From the NCBI RefSeq assembly GCF_905475465.1, contig NC_062241.1, forward strand, positions 5,642,001 to 5,706,000: 64,000 nt of DNA. Direction: 5' to 3'. Below the pieces are notes generated by a model that worked only from the letters and a program-made list of their open reading frames with translations, ran no database searches and had not been told where the DNA came from. Below, piece after piece: positions 1 to 12,381 of the stretch (positions are counted from its first letter, which is position 1; every line of letters begins with the position of its first letter). The stretch is from Pieris napi. Lineage: Eukaryota; Arthropoda; Insecta; Lepidoptera; Pieridae. A program made the translations under genes and the position numbers.

Positions 1-556
1 AAAGTTACTTTATGTAATAGTAGATATATAAGAAATTTCAAAACTCCTAAACCCATAGAAAACTTCAAAGATCTATATGTATCTACGTGATAATTAAAGA
101 ACAAAGGGTTAGGCCCCGTAACAAAAATTTTTAACCAATTACAATAATTTATATTTAAATTATTATTGACCAAAATTTCTTACAGGCAATGTAGATATTT
201 CTCCTACATATTTCTTCGAAATAGAGAAATGCTGTTGCGTTATTAAAGTTAATGTATGCAAATTAACGTATGAGTTTTGTGTTAAAACAACATTTTTTAA
301 CTCAATTTTACGTTATAAATATGGTTATAACGAATTATGTTATAAAGAGTTTACACTGTATATATAGTTACAATATATAATAAAGAATAGTTAAATATGC
401 TACGAACATTGTGCTGCATTAAATGAGCGCACTCTTCAACTATAATAAGTATAATATAGCAATTTGTACTAACTACTCTTAGATTTACGAAGAGACGATT
501 CCTGAGTTAGTTTCTTGTCTATTGCTGTCATTAACAAAAATATATTTTATTTTCAG
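1..556 (+). other. Intron 3 of Gr-A1 (partial) with remnant MITE
   Basis: This stretch is non-coding and homologous to the third introns of the downstream type-A Gr genes. It ends with a polypyrimidine tract and CAG acceptor at 554-556. The right half of the TA-flanked MITE seen in the other copies is present and ends near 357. Its left half is missing: sequence from the GGCCCCGTA near 110-120 passes directly into the middle of the element. An internal deletion in this copy is the simplest explanation. Confidence 0.7.
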
Positions 557-720
557 ATGCTGAATACCACGATGAAATTGTATTAACTCTAGAATATTTA
601 GAGGTTAGGGCCCCTCGTTACTCAATATGGAGGATCTTTCCTCTGGATATATCACTTTTAACTGGTTTCCTTAACTGTTCCGTCACCTACATAATAGTTT
701 TATTATCTTTTAAGTATTAA
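557..720 (+). CDS. Gustatory receptor type-A1, last exon only (gene begins before window)
   Basis: This is the C-terminal exon of an insect gustatory receptor, a seven-transmembrane ligand-gated channel of chemosensory neurons. It follows a CAG acceptor and is entered in phase 1: the preceding exon supplies the first base of an Asp codon. It encodes 53 further residues ending TYIIVLLSFKY and a TAA stop. The family's C-terminal signature is TY followed by five hydrophobic residues and QF. Here TY is kept and QF has become SF. A hydrophobic helix precedes it (FPLDISLLTG). The exon is nearly identical to those at 6614, 11028, 28209 and 34174. The upstream exons lie outside the window, so integrity cannot be judged. 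Confidence 0.75.
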
Positions 721-1712
721 GCAAAAGTGTTAAGACATAAAATCCAATGCGAATATCGATCATTTCGATATCATCTATTATAATTATCTTCATGTTGTTG
801 TATCGTGTACCATTCAGATTCTATAGTGATAGGGCTTAATCACATTAGCATAATATTTCATATCGAATCACTTTACTAGAACTATAATGTTTTTAGAAAA
901 TGACATGTAACTTAGCAATAAATAACATGTAATTTATATTTAATGAGATTCAATTCCATCAGCGTCGCCGCTATAAAATATTTAAGCACAAAGTGAAATT
1001 TTTATACTACTCGTACCTATTTAGAAATTGTTATGTAACATATGACAATTCCTGATAATTCTCTGTCTAAAGATGTTCGTAATCCGTTACGAAGCTTTAG
1101 CTGAAACATTATTTACTTTTTCACGTGTTTTTTAACCGAATGACACGATATATTTTATCTGATTAGTTTAGTTTAAGTTTGTAGAACAAGGAGAATACAG
1201 TTCAGTACCATAAAAACAGTGTCAGCATTATTAACAATAATAATTAATATACTACGCACCTGTGTTGAAAACTAAAAGCACTTACAAAGGCTTTTGTTAT
1301 GAATATTACATTAAATGATGTTTTTTGTCTAAAGATATTTAGTTAAGATTTCGAAATTTCGTATTGGTTATTATTATTTGGTTCAGATTTTAAAATACCG
1401 ATGTTTAAGAAATCTTTTTCGTGCTACTGGCATGCACGCTTACGGCAGGCATTAGTACGGTGATAATATAAATGATACGTTACACTTTAATGTATGATTA
1501 TTAGCACACTTATGTGGAAATATACTAAAAACGTACTTGTAAAAATTTAATGTCCTTCAATTTTACTTTAGTAATAATAAAGTTTGTTCAGCGTGAAAAA
1601 TTATTTTATTTAGAAATTAATTTCTCAGTAGTATCGTTTTCCATACCACTTGTATTTAAATAAGCAGCTTTTATTATTTAACAAATCATTTTGAAATGAA
1701 ATCGTTAAGCCG
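721..1712 (+). other. Intergenic spacer of Gr array
   Basis: No gene is seen here. The sequence is AT-rich and is repeated with small indels after each type-A gene (6778-7729, 11192-12135, 28373-29030, 34338-35288). It is therefore part of the tandemly duplicated unit. Short ORFs in it are broken differently in different copies, which argues against coding. Confidence 0.6.
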
Positions 1713-1915
1713 ATGAAAATTCACTGGTTGTATGTCCGAACTAGTTTTCTAATTTGTCTTTATAGCCGTACGCTGTGGTCGCCAAAAACGAAAAGGCCCA
1801 ATATATTTTATATTTTAATGGCAATTCGATTATTAACCGATTCGATATTAGCAAGTTTGATGGCAAGTTTGACCTTGTTGTGGTCTTACAATTTACCAAA
1901 GTTTTGAAATATTAA
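1713..1915 (+). pseudogene. Relic of a type-B gustatory receptor, internally deleted
   Basis: The 64-codon ORF fuses two parts of a type-B Gr. Its first half (LYSRT... to MAIRLLT) aligns with the start of intact Gr-B at 13813, where IMYIRLLFG stands at the equivalent place. Its second half (LASLMAS and then a nucleotide match) is the end of Gr-B exon 4 at 16255-16319. Everything between, several exons, is gone. A 2-bp insertion after GGCAAGT shifts the frame, so the original LVVVLQF end is read as LTLLWSY. The same deletion junction occurs at 7730 and 29031. This is a non-functional gene remnant. Confidence 0.7.
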
Positions 1916-2461
1916 CATATAATAATTATAGTAACATTTATCGTCTTTGGATTGGAACATTAATACCTATGTGTTTTATGGTCGCTTTTCATGCTGTTCA
2001 TTATTTTCCATAAACATAAATATATGTATTGTTTTAAACAGGCACAGGCAATTATATGCATTTTTAGATGATATGAAAGCTATTACTACTGTAGTCTGTA
2101 CTGAGCGTAAGGACGGCACAAATTTCGGATAATTTCAACAATCTGTACCTTCTAAGCGTTTCATTTACAGTTTCATTTATTTCATCAGAAATAAAGCAGT
2201 GCTAAAAGTTATACATATCTGAGTCTTATTATCAATTTATTTCTTAGGAATCATTAAAAACAATATTAACATGTTAGTAGACATTGTGGCTTTTTATTCG
2301 TAGATTTTCGATTCGATAGCTTTACCTTGTAGCATATACAGATAAGGCTTAATTATTACTAGCCTAGTCAAGGTTCTTTAATGTAATTGGAATGTAGAAA
2401 TAGAATTGAGTATTGATTTTGAATTGTATACGAACAGACACGGTAACTATAAGTCGAAATC
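1916..2461 (+). other. Conserved upstream region of Gr-A2
   Basis: About 550 bp between the type-B relic and the Gr-A2 start codon recur before A3, A4 and A5. The region includes a segment at about 2041-2130 that reads AFLDDMKAITTVVCTERKD in one frame. In the A4 copy (16440-16605) that frame stays open further. In A2 and A3 it stops soon after TNFG. It is either a decayed exon of unknown origin or a conserved 5' control region. No domain is recognised. Confidence 0.45.
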
Positions 2462-5400
2462 ATGTTTTCGTTCAGAAAATTTTCAGTAATTAATTGTATT
2501 CTAGCAATTCGTATCTGTTTCGGACATTTCTGCGAATTGTCTACATCAAAACGGGTTAACTTCATTTGCAAATACTATTGTAAAGTATTTTATATAGGGC
2601 AATTTTTTTGTTTGTACAAATGTTCACTTCTTGCATCTACTCATCTATACCTCCAAATTGCACTTATATGCTTCAAATCTATATCTAATGCGCTCATTAC
2701 GTTTTTTTTTAAGGAGTCATATTTTTTTAAATATTGTGCAGATGTTGAGACGATTGATAAAGTATTACGATTCAATATAAAGTACACTATTTATTCAATT
2801 GTGGTTTACGGGATTTCTATAACATGCTGCATTATAAGCACCATTTCTGTATTTAAAGTCTATGGTGTAGGTGCTTTCTTCCAGTTTGGCTCGATTTTAG
2901 TATCCGACGTTTCTGTAATGCTTGCTTCCATTGTTATTTCGTTGAGTTGCGAAATGTTTTGGATTCGAATGAAATTATTGAAGGATTACGTTAAGCAATA
3001 CGTTCACAATGGAGACTTGACTTTGGAGTCGAAGAACTTCCACTTGAAACAGTTTACACATGTTTACAAAAGTCTTTTAGATGCTGTGAAAGATGCGAAT
3101 GCTGCTCTCAAAATAAAGGTCAGTATTTTCTCTCTACTATGCATTTTAACCTTAACCACTTGTGATTTATTTCGTAGAATAATTTTATGATAAACATGAA
3201 TTAGATGACTCATTCGAACCGATATAATATTTTTGCTTTTATGTAATTCAATTTTACTCATATGAAATTAAATACATAGAACAAATAAATAAAAAACAAA
3301 TTAAATACAGACCAAATTCATAATAAAAGATAATTTTTTAGATGTTTATCGACACAATTTTTATATTCAGCAAGATGGTTACTGAGACTCATTTTCTTAT
3401 CATTACCATCATTTCAGATGTGAGTATATTTATATTCTATTGTTTTGTATCATTTAATAAACACGCACTTTCTGACAGCTTCGACCAATAAGATTTATAC
3501 TCTTTTTTCATAAACACTAATTCACTTTAATTGCACTCTTTTAAGTAAGTAGTCTTTCAGAGATTTGTACTTAAGTTAATATTAACTGATTTATTTTTTA
3601 TGAAAATGAGAATATCTATAATAATAATAATAATATAGCCTTTAAATTCCGAAACTCTGTCACTTTATATATCTGAACTTTAATATATTTTCACTCCAGT
3701 ATATCTCGGAGTTCGGTTTGCCTCTTGGCAAAGGCCTCCTCTAACCCTTTCCACTGTTCTCTATCTTTTGCGACTCTTCTCCAGTTGTAGCCTGCTGTTA
3801 GTTTCAGTTCGTCCTCCCATCTCTTGCGTGGTCGACCTCTTCTTCGTTTTCCGTCTCTAGGGTACCATTCCGTCACTATTTTGCTCCATTTTTCATGAGA
3901 GCTCCGTAGCATATGACCCGTCCATCTCCATTTCATTTGGTCAATCTTAGTGAGAATGTCTGTCACACCTGTTCTAGCTCTTATGTCTGCGTTTATTTGT
4001 TTATCTAATTTTCTTATGCTCAGCATGCTTCTTTCCATGGCTCTTTGGCAGTGTGATAGCATATCCCTGTGCTGTTTAGATAGTGCCCAAGTTTCGCAGC
4101 CATAGGTAAGGCAGGGTAGGATACATGTGTTAAAGACTTTTCTCTTTATTTTCTTGCTGAAATCTGTTGTTTTCATGATCTCCCTCAGTGACCAATTTCT
4201 TTTCCATCCATTTGCTATTCTTCTTTTGATCTCTTTGGTAGTTATATCAGTTAGAGAGATAATTTGCCCCAGATAAATGTACTCTTCAACATATTCTAGA
4301 GGATGATTATTAAGTTTTATTTCGTATGGGATTGAATTTGATAGTAGCTTTGTTTTGCTTGTGTTCATTTCCAGGCCTACTTTTTCACTTTCTTTGTTTA
4401 AGTCTTGTATGATTTCTTCAAGTTTATGAGGGTTCTCTTCGAACAATACAATGTCGTCTGCAAATCGAAGATGATGTAGTTTTCTCCCATCTATATTTAG
4501 TCCAAATTCATTCCATTCTAGTTTTCGGAATTTGTTTTCGAGCACAGCAGAAAATAGCTTTGGAGATAATGGGTCCCCTTGTCTGACACCTCTTTCGATT
4601 TTAAATGTCTTTCCGAGTGTTTCCATTTGTATTCTTGCATTGCAGTTAGCATATATTTGTTTTATGATGTTTATATAGGCCCCGGATACTCCTTGGTTTT
4701 CTAAGCTTTCCCATATCACTTCATGTTTGATGCTGTCAAAAGCTTTGGTATAATCTATAAAAGCCATATACACTGTTTTGTTATATTCACTGTATTTTTC
4801 TATGATTTGTTTGACTGTGTGTATATGATCTATCGTTGCGAAGTTTTTCCTAAATCCAGCCTGTTCCATTGGTTGGCTCTCGTCTAATGTGGTGCTTAAT
4901 CGATCTAGTAATATCTTGGAGAAAATCTTATATATGTTTGACATCAGGCTTATTGGTCTATAGTTGGATAAGTCTTCCTTTGATCCTTTTTTGTATATAA
5001 GAATTATGTGCGAGGTTTGCCATTGTTCAGGAATCTGTTCTGATGTTAGGATGTCGTTAAAGATTTTTGTCATAATGGGCACCAGTTCTTTTAGGGTTCC
5101 TTTCAGTAATCCGTTCGTGATCTTGTCTGGACCTGGTGCCTTATCTGACTTTTGGCTTAATATAGCTTTCCTGACTTATCTTGAGAATATCTATAAATGT
5201 TGTTAATTTGGACAGAACGTTTATTTTTTCTTTTTTTCATTCTGTTCAGTCGCTCAAGTTTTGCATATTTTTTTTAAATTTTCATTTTTATTGAGGTTTG
5301 TCAACTCTTTATAATAACTAACTGTATTGATAATATGACATATTTTATTTAAGTTACAGATTTCGAGTATTTCCTGATTTTTTTCTATCGTTCTAGGGGT

Positions 5401-6777
5401 TTTCTTTGTACATGATTCTGCCAATAATCAGTGTTTTAGCACATTTTTACCAAAATTTTCTGAGCGTAATATTTTTAGAGTTGGTTCTAAAGGAATATGA
5501 AGAAATAAAAGGCATGATAGCTATCGAGTTAGTAAGATGTGAAGGTAAATGACAAATACTTTAATAATTATTCTAATCCTTTTATTCATAAAATCTAAAT
5601 TAGTGTAATTGTACTTAAATTACCAAATTTTTCGTCTGTTTCTGTCTTGTGTTTTCGCTGTGAAAAAAAGTGATTTAGTTAAAATGGTGCCATTGGACTG
5701 ATATATTTTTTATGAATAAGGATAACAAACTAATTTTTCAATCTTATTGAAATCAAAAAATCAATGTCACCCTAAATTATTTAACAGTTACAATATGGTA
5801 ACTTTATGAAGTAGATAAATAAGAAATTCCAAAACTCTTAAACCCATAGAAAACTTCAAAAATCTATATGTACGGGATAATTAAAGAACATAGGCTTAGG
5901 CCCCGTATTTTGATAGTCACGGATATTACAATATACAGTGTAAAGTCTTTATAACGAATTTCAAGGAAACGAGCCTTTTTTTGTTATAGAGAGTTTACAT
6001 TATAGGGAGCGAAAAGAAAACATACAAATTTAACCAATAAAATAATTTATATATATATTATTATTGACCAAAATTTCCTACAGGCAATTTAATCTAAGAA
6101 TAATGGCACACGTGTTAATACAATTAACAATAACAAAGGTGAACGGGGCTGTTGATGACCTCAGGTGTCTTTCTTAGAAATTTCGGCACCTCTATAGGTT
6201 AGTTTTGTAAGCTGATTATAAATACAATTACACAAGTATTTTGTTGTCTAAATATGAAAATATTTCTTCATAATAGAGAAGTGCTGTTGCGTTATTAAAG
6301 TTAATGTATGCAAATTAACGTATGGGTTTTGTGTTAAACCAAACATTTTTTAACTAATTTTTAAGTTATAGAGAAATTTGATTATAACGACTGATGTTAT
6401 AAAGAGTTTACACTGTATATATAGTTACAATATATAATAAAGAATTGTTAAACATGCTACTAGCATTGTGCTGCATTATATGACCGCACTCTTCAAATAT
6501 AATAAGTATAATATAGCCATTTGTACTTACTACTCGTAGAAGTACGGCGAGACGATTCCTGAGTTAGTTTCTTGTCTATTGCTGTCATTAACAAAAATAT
6601 ATTTTATTTTCAGATGCTGAATACCACGATGAAATTGTATTAACTCTAGAATATTTAGAGGTTAGGGCACCTCGTTACTCAATATGGAGGATCTTTCCCC
6701 TGGATATATCACTTTTAACTGGTTTCCTTAACTGTTCTGTCACCTACATAATAGTTTTATTATCTTTTAAGTATTAA
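2462..6777 (+). CDS. Gustatory receptor type-A2 (four exons, 348 aa)
   Basis: Reconstructed exons are 2462-3118, 3342-3419, 5397-5544 and 6614-6777, with intron phases 0, 0 and 1, GT donors and AG acceptors. All join in frame to 348 residues, a normal gustatory receptor length. Exon 1 (219 aa) carries most of the hydrophobic helices. Exon 2 (26 aa) starts MFIDTIF. Exon 3 (49 codons) is a further helix (MILPIISVLAH) plus a charged segment ending ELVRCE. Exon 4 ends TYIIVLLSFKY, close to the family's TY...QF tail. If the first donor is ignored, exon 1 reads on for only 23 residues before a stop. Intron 2 holds an RTE LINE fragment. Intron 3 holds the shared MITE. Family assignment rests on the tail motif, exon plan and topology, and no ligand can be inferred. 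Confidence 0.8.
3621..5181 (-). mobile_element. 5'-truncated RTE-type LINE inserted in Gr-A2 intron 2
   Basis: The insertion is bounded by a perfect direct repeat of about 14 bp, TGAGAATATCTATA, at 3607-3620 and 5182-5195. This is a target-site duplication when compared with the uninterrupted introns of A3 and A4. On the minus strand the element ends in a (TTA)n tail at 3621-3637, typical of RTE-like elements. It begins inside the reverse transcriptase domain, so it is a standard 5'-truncated copy. The inserted strand is opposite to the host gene. Confidence 0.85.
3691..5181 (-). pseudogene. RTE-clade reverse transcriptase, C-terminal part
   Basis: An open frame of at least 463 codons encodes the RT and C-terminal part of a non-LTR retrotransposon polyprotein. 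The frame stays open upstream of 5082 to the truncation point and includes a KAPGPDKIT motif. Visible RT motifs are the NYRPISL segment, AFIDYTKAFDS (first catalytic Asp), GVRQGDPLSP, and RFADDIVLF with the catalytic DD pair. Downstream are the TYGCETWALS and MKWRWTGHMLR segments common in insect endonuclease-RT proteins. The N-terminal endonuclease is missing, so the copy cannot act alone. Absence of internal stops suggests a fairly recent insertion. Confidence 0.85.
5936..6415. mobile_element. MITE, TA-flanked (Gr-A2 intron 3)
   Basis: The element begins CAGTGTAAAGTCTTTATAAC, and the reverse complement of its other end begins CAGTGTAAACTCTTTATAAC. It is flanked by TA on both sides. This fits a non-autonomous Tc1/mariner or pogo-type element. 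Sub-terminal copies of GTTATAGAGAGTTTAC occur inside. The same element sits at the same place in all type-A third introns, so it predates the tandem duplications. Confidence 0.75.
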
Positions 6778-7729
6778 GCAAAAGTGTTACGACATAAAAT
6801 CCAATGCGAATATCGATCATTTCGATATCATCTATTATAATTATCTTCATGTTGTTGTATCGTGCACGATTCAGATTCTATAGTGATAGGGCTTAATCAC
6901 ATTAGCATAATATTTCATATCGAATCACTTTACTAGAACTATAATGTTTATAGAAATGAATAACATGTAATTTATATTTAATGAGATTTAATTCCATCTG
7001 CGTCGATGCTATAAAATATTTAAGCACAAAGTGAAATTTTTATACTACTCGTACCTATTTAGGAATTGTTATACATATGACAATTCCTGATAAATCTCTG
7101 TCTAAAGATTTTCGTAATCCGTTACGAAGCTTTAGCTGAAACATTATTTACTTTTTCACGTGTTTTTTAACCGAATGACACGATATATTTTATCTGAGTA
7201 GTTTACTTTAAGTTTGTAGAACAAGGAGAATACAGTACCATAAAAACAGTGTCAGCATTATTAACAATAATAATTAATATACTACGCACCTGTGTTGAAA
7301 ACTAAAAGCACTTACAAAGGCTTTTGTTATGAATATTACATTAAATGTGGTTTTTTGTCTAAAGATATTTGGTTAAGATTACGAAATTTCGTATGGGTTA
7401 TTATTATTTGGTTCAGATTTTAAAATACCGATGTTTTAAGAAATCTTTTTCGTGCTACTGGCATGCACGGCAGGCATTAGTACGGTGATAATATAAATGT
7501 TACGTTACACTTTAATGTATGATTATTAGCACACTTATGTGGAAATATACTAAAAACGTACTTGTAAAAATTTAATGTCCTTCAATTTTAGTAATAATGT
7601 TTGTTCAGCGTGAAAAATTCTTTTATTTAGAAATTAATTTCTCAGTAGTATCGTTTTCCATACCACTTGTATTTAAATAAGCAGCTTTTATTATTTAACA
7701 AATCATTTTGAAATGAAATCGTTAAGCCG
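6778..7729 (+). other. Intergenic spacer of Gr array
   Basis: Near copy of 721-1712. No gene seen. Confidence 0.6.
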
Positions 7730-7932
7730 ATGAAAATTCACTGGTTGTATGTCCGAACTAGTTTTCTAATTTGTCTTTATAGCCGTACGCTGTGGTCGCC
7801 AAAAACGAAAAGGCCCAATATATTTTATATTTTAATGGCAATTCGATTATTAACCGATTCGATATTAGCAAGTTTGATGGCAAGTTTGACCTTGTTGTGG
7901 TCTTACAATTTACCAAAGTTTTGAAATATTAA
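7730..7932 (+). pseudogene. Relic of a type-B gustatory receptor, internally deleted
   Basis: The 64-codon ORF translates identically to the relic at 1713. It has the same deletion junction and the same 2-bp frame-shifting insertion. The two relics therefore arose by duplication of an already broken gene. Confidence 0.7.
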
Positions 7933-8478
7933 CATATAATAATTATAGTAACATTTATCGTCTTTGGATTGGAACATTAATACCTATGTGTTTTATGGTC
8001 GCTTTTCATGCTGTTCATTATTTTCCATAAACATAAATATATGTATTGTTTTAAACAGGCACAGGCAATTATATGCATTTTTAGATGATATGAAAGCTAT
8101 TACTACTGTAGTCTGTACTGAGCGTAAGGACGGCACAAATTTCGGATAATTTCAACAATCTGTACCTTCTAAGCGTTTCATTTACAGTTTCATTTATTTC
8201 ATCAGAAATAAAGCAGTGCTAAAAGTTATACATATCTGAGTCTTATTATCAATTTATTTCTTAGGAATCATTAAAAACAATATTAACATGTTAGTAGACA
8301 TTGTGGCTTTTTATTCGTAGATTTTCGATTCGATAGCTTTACCTTGTAGCATATACAGATAAGGCTTAATTATAACATGCCTAGTCAAGGTTCTATAATG
8401 TAATTGGAATGGAGAAATAGAATTGATTATTGATTTTGAATTGTATACGAACAGTCACGGTAACTATAAGTCGAAATC

Positions 8479-11191
8479 ATGTTTTCGTTCAGAAAATTTT
8501 CAGTAATTAATTGTATTCTAGCAATTCGTATCTGCTTCGGACATTTCTGCGAATTGTCTACATCGAATCGAGTTAACTTCGTTTGCAAATACTATTGTAT
8601 AGTATTTTATATAGGCCAATTGATTTGTTTGTACAAATGTTCACTTCTTGCATATACTCATGTATACCTCCAAATTGCACTTATATGCTTCAAAGCTATA
8701 TCTAATGCGCTCATTGCGTTTTTTTTTAAAGAGTCATATTTTTTTAAATATTGTGCAGATGTTGAGACGATTGATAAAGTATTACGATTCAATGTAAAGT
8801 ACACTATTTATTCAATTGTTGTTTACGGAATGTCTCTAATACACTACATTATAATCGCCATTTTCATATTTAAAATAAATAACGCAAGCACTTTCTTCGA
8901 GTTTTGCTCGTATTTCGTATCCGACGTTTCTGTAATGCTTGCTTCCATTGTTATTTCGTTGAGTTACGAAATGTTTTGGACTCGAATGAAATTATTGAAG
9001 GATTACGTTAAGCAATACGTTCACAATGGAGACTTGACTGTTGAGTCGAAGAACTTCCACTTGAAACAGTTTACACATGTTTACAAAAGTCTTTTAGATG
9101 CCGTGAAAGATGCGAATGCTGCTCTCAAAATAAAGGTCAGTATTTTCTCTCTATTATGCATTTTAACTATAACCACTTGTAAATTATTTCGTAGAATAAT
9201 TTTATGATGAACATCAATTAGATGATTAATTCGAGCCGATAATATATTTCTGCTTTTATGTAATTAAATTTTACTCATATAAAATTAAATACATAGAACA
9301 AATAAATAAAAGACTATGTAATTAAATACAGACCAAATTCATAATAAAACTAAATTTTTTAGATGTTTATCGACACAATTTTTATATTCAGCAAGATGGT
9401 TACTGAGACTCATTTTCAAATCATTGCAGTCATTTCAGATGTGAGTATACATACCTATTTATATTCTATTTTTTGTATCAGTTAATAAACACGCACTTTC
9501 TGACAGCTTCGACCAATTAGATTTTTACTCTTTTTTTCATAAAACTACTTAACTTTAATTTCACTGTTTCGAGTAAGTAGTTTCTTTTAAGCTGTAATGA
9601 AAAAAGCCAGATTTGTACTTAAGTAAATATTAACTGATTTATTTTTTATGAAAATGAGAATATCTAAAGTTGTTAATTTGGAAAGAACGCTAGTTATTCT
9701 GTTTAGTTGTTGCTCAAGTTTTGCATATTATTTGTTTACTTTTCCTTTTTTGTTAGGTTTGTCAACTCTTTATAATAACTAACTGTATTGATAATATCAC
9801 ATATTTTATTTAAGTTATATATTTAGTGTATTTCCTGATTTTTTCCTATCTTTCTAGGGGTTTTCTTTGAACATGATTCTGCCAATAACCAGTATTTTAG
9901 CACATTTTTACCTAACTTTTTTGGGCGTAATATTTTTAGAGTTGGTTCTAAAGGAATATGAGGAAATAAAAGGCATGATAGCTCTCGAGTTAGTAAGATG
10001 TGAAGGTAAATGACAAATACTTTAATAATTATTCTAATCCTTTTATTCATAAAATCAAAATTAGTGTAATCGTACTTAAATTACCAAATTTTTCGTCTGT
10101 TTCTGTCTTGTGTTTTCGCTGTGAACAAAAGTGATTGAGTTAAAATGGTGCCATTGGACTGATATATTTTTTATGAATAAGGATATCAAACTAATTTTTC
10201 AATCTTATTAAAATCCAAAAAGTTACTTTATGTAGTAGATAAATAAGAAATTCCAAAACTCTTAAACCCATAGAAAACTTCAAAAATCTATATGTATGGG
10301 ATAATTAAAGAACATAGGCTTAGGCCCCGTATTTTGATAGTTACGGATATTACAATTTACAGTGTAAAGTCTTTATAACGAATTTCAAGGGACCGAGCAT
10401 TTTTTCGTTATAGAGAGTTTACGTTATAGGGACGAAAGAGAAAACAAACAAATTTAACCAATTACAATAATTTATATTTATGTTATTATTGACCAAAATT
10501 TCCTACAGGCAATGTAATCTAAGAATAATGGCACACGTATTAATACAGTTAACAATAACAAACTGTTGATGACCTCAGTTGTCTTTCTTAGAAATTTCGG
10601 CACTTCTATAGGTTAGTTTTGTAAGCTGAATATAAAAACAATTACACAAGTATGTTGATGTCTAAATATGAAAATATTTCTGAGTAATAGAGAAGTGCTG
10701 TTGCGTTATTAAAGTTAATGTATGCAAATTAACGTATGGGTTTTGTGTTAAACCAAACATTTTTTAACTCATTTTTACGTTATAGAGAAATTTGATTATA
10801 ACGAATGATGTTATAAAGAGTTTACACTGTACGTATATATATAGTTACAATATATAATAAAGAATAGTTAAACATGCTACTAACATTGTGCTGCATTAAA
10901 TGAGCGCACTCTTCAACTATAATAAATATAATATAGCCATTTGTACTACTCGTAGAAGTACAAAGAGACGATTCCTGAGTTAGAAGAAACTATTGCTGTC
11001 ATTAACAAAAAAATATTTTATTTTCAGATGCTGAATACCATGATGAAATTGTATTAACTCTAGAATATTTAGAGGTTAGGGCACATCGTTACTCAATATG
11101 GAGGATCTTTCCCCTGGATATATCACTTTTAACTGGTTTACTTAACTGTTCTGTCACCTACATAATAGTTTTATTATCTTTTAAGTATTAA
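8479..11191 (+). CDS. Gustatory receptor type-A3 (four exons, 348 aa)
   Basis: Reconstructed exons are 8479-9135, 9363-9440, 9858-10005 and 11028-11191, phases 0, 0 and 1. All are open and joined by consensus splice sites. This copy has no large insertion and shows the undisturbed gene layout (2.7 kb). It differs from A2 mainly in two patches of exon 1, residues about 41-75 and 118-146 (for example KINNASTFFEFCSYF). The last 70 residues of exon 1 and exons 2-4 are almost identical. Exon 4 reads VRAHRYS where the other copies have VRAPRYS. The TYIIVLLSFKY tail is kept. It is probably a functional seven-helix chemoreceptor. Confidence 0.8.
10360..10829. mobile_element. MITE, TA-flanked (Gr-A3 intron 3)
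   Basis: Orthologous to the copy at 5936-6415, with the same CAGTGTAAA termini. Flanking bases are TTTA on the left and TACG on the right. Confidence 0.75.
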
Positions 11192-12135
11192 GCAAAAGTG
11201 TTACGACATAAAATCCAATGCGAATATCGATCATTTCGATGTCATCTATTATAATTATCTTCATGTTGTTGTATCGTGTACGATTCAGATTCTATAGTGA
11301 TAGGGCTTAATCACATTGGCATAATATTTCATATCGAATCACTTTACTAGAACTATAATGTTTATGGAAATGAATAACATTGCGTCGATGCTATAAAATA
11401 TTTAAGCACAAAGTGACATTTTTATACCTACTACTCGTACCTATTTAGAAATTGTTATACATATGACAATTCCTGATAAATCTCTGTCTAAAGATGTTCG
11501 TAATCCGTTACGAAGCTTTAGCTGAAACATTATTTACTTTTTCACGTGTTTTTTAACCGAATGACACGATATATTTTATCTGATTAGTTTAGTTTAAGTT
11601 TGTAGAACAAGGAGAATACAGTTCAGTACCATAAAAACAGTGTATTATTAACAATAATAATTAATATGCTACGCACCTGTGTTGAAAACTAAAAGCACTT
11701 ACACACTTTTGTTATGAATATTACATTAAATGATGTTTTTTGTCTAAAGTTAAGATTACGAAATTTCGTATGGGATATTACTATTTGGTTCCAATTTTAA
11801 AATACCGATGTGATAAGAAATATTTTTCGTGCTACAGGCATGCACGCTTACGGCAGGCATTAGTACGGTGATAATATAAATGTTACGGTACACTTTAATG
11901 TACGATTAATAGCACACTTATGTGGAAATATACTAAAAATGTACTTTTAAAAATTTAATGTACTTCAATTATACTTAAGTAATAATAAAGTTTGTTCAGC
12001 GTGGAAAATTCTTTTATTTAGAAATTAATTTCTCAGTAGTATCGTTTTCCATACCACTTGTATTTAAATAAGCACTTTTTATAATTTAAGAAATCCTTTT
12101 GAAATGAAATCGTTAAGCCGTCGAAAATTCACTGG

Positions 12136-12381
12136 TTGTATGTCCGAACTAGTTTTCTAATTTGTCTTTATAACCGTACACAGTGGTCGCCAAAAACGAA
12201 AAGGCCCAATATATTTTATATTATAATGGCAATTCGATTATTAACCGGGCAATTCTACTACTCGTATAGTCGACGTTTTAAATTTTTTCTATTGTTTCAT
12301 TTTTACTTTATACAACATGTTGCAAGGCGTGTGAGGCGTTTTTCCTTTGCTTTTGTTTGTTATAGGGAAAAAACATTTTAA
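12136..12381 (+). pseudogene. 5' exon relic of a type-B gustatory receptor
   Basis: An 81-codon ORF resembles the start of Gr-B: LYNRTQ and MAIRLLTGQFYYS here correspond to MFLYNKENKTQ and MYIRLLFGFYYNS. The homology fades after about 60 residues and the ORF ends with no exon 2-4 counterpart downstream before 13.3 kb. Its closest relative is the relic at 35289. Confidence 0.55.

Noticed and set aside
1947..2132. 61-codon ORF repeated at 7964
   Set aside because: Its frame is not conserved in the A4 and A5 units, so it is not listed as a gene.
3119..3190. Read-through end of the Gr-A2 first exon (VSIFSLLCIL...)
   Set aside because: It follows a good GT donor, is not matched by Gr-B, and leaves out the conserved receptor tail. 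The same applies to the A3, A4 and A5 tails.
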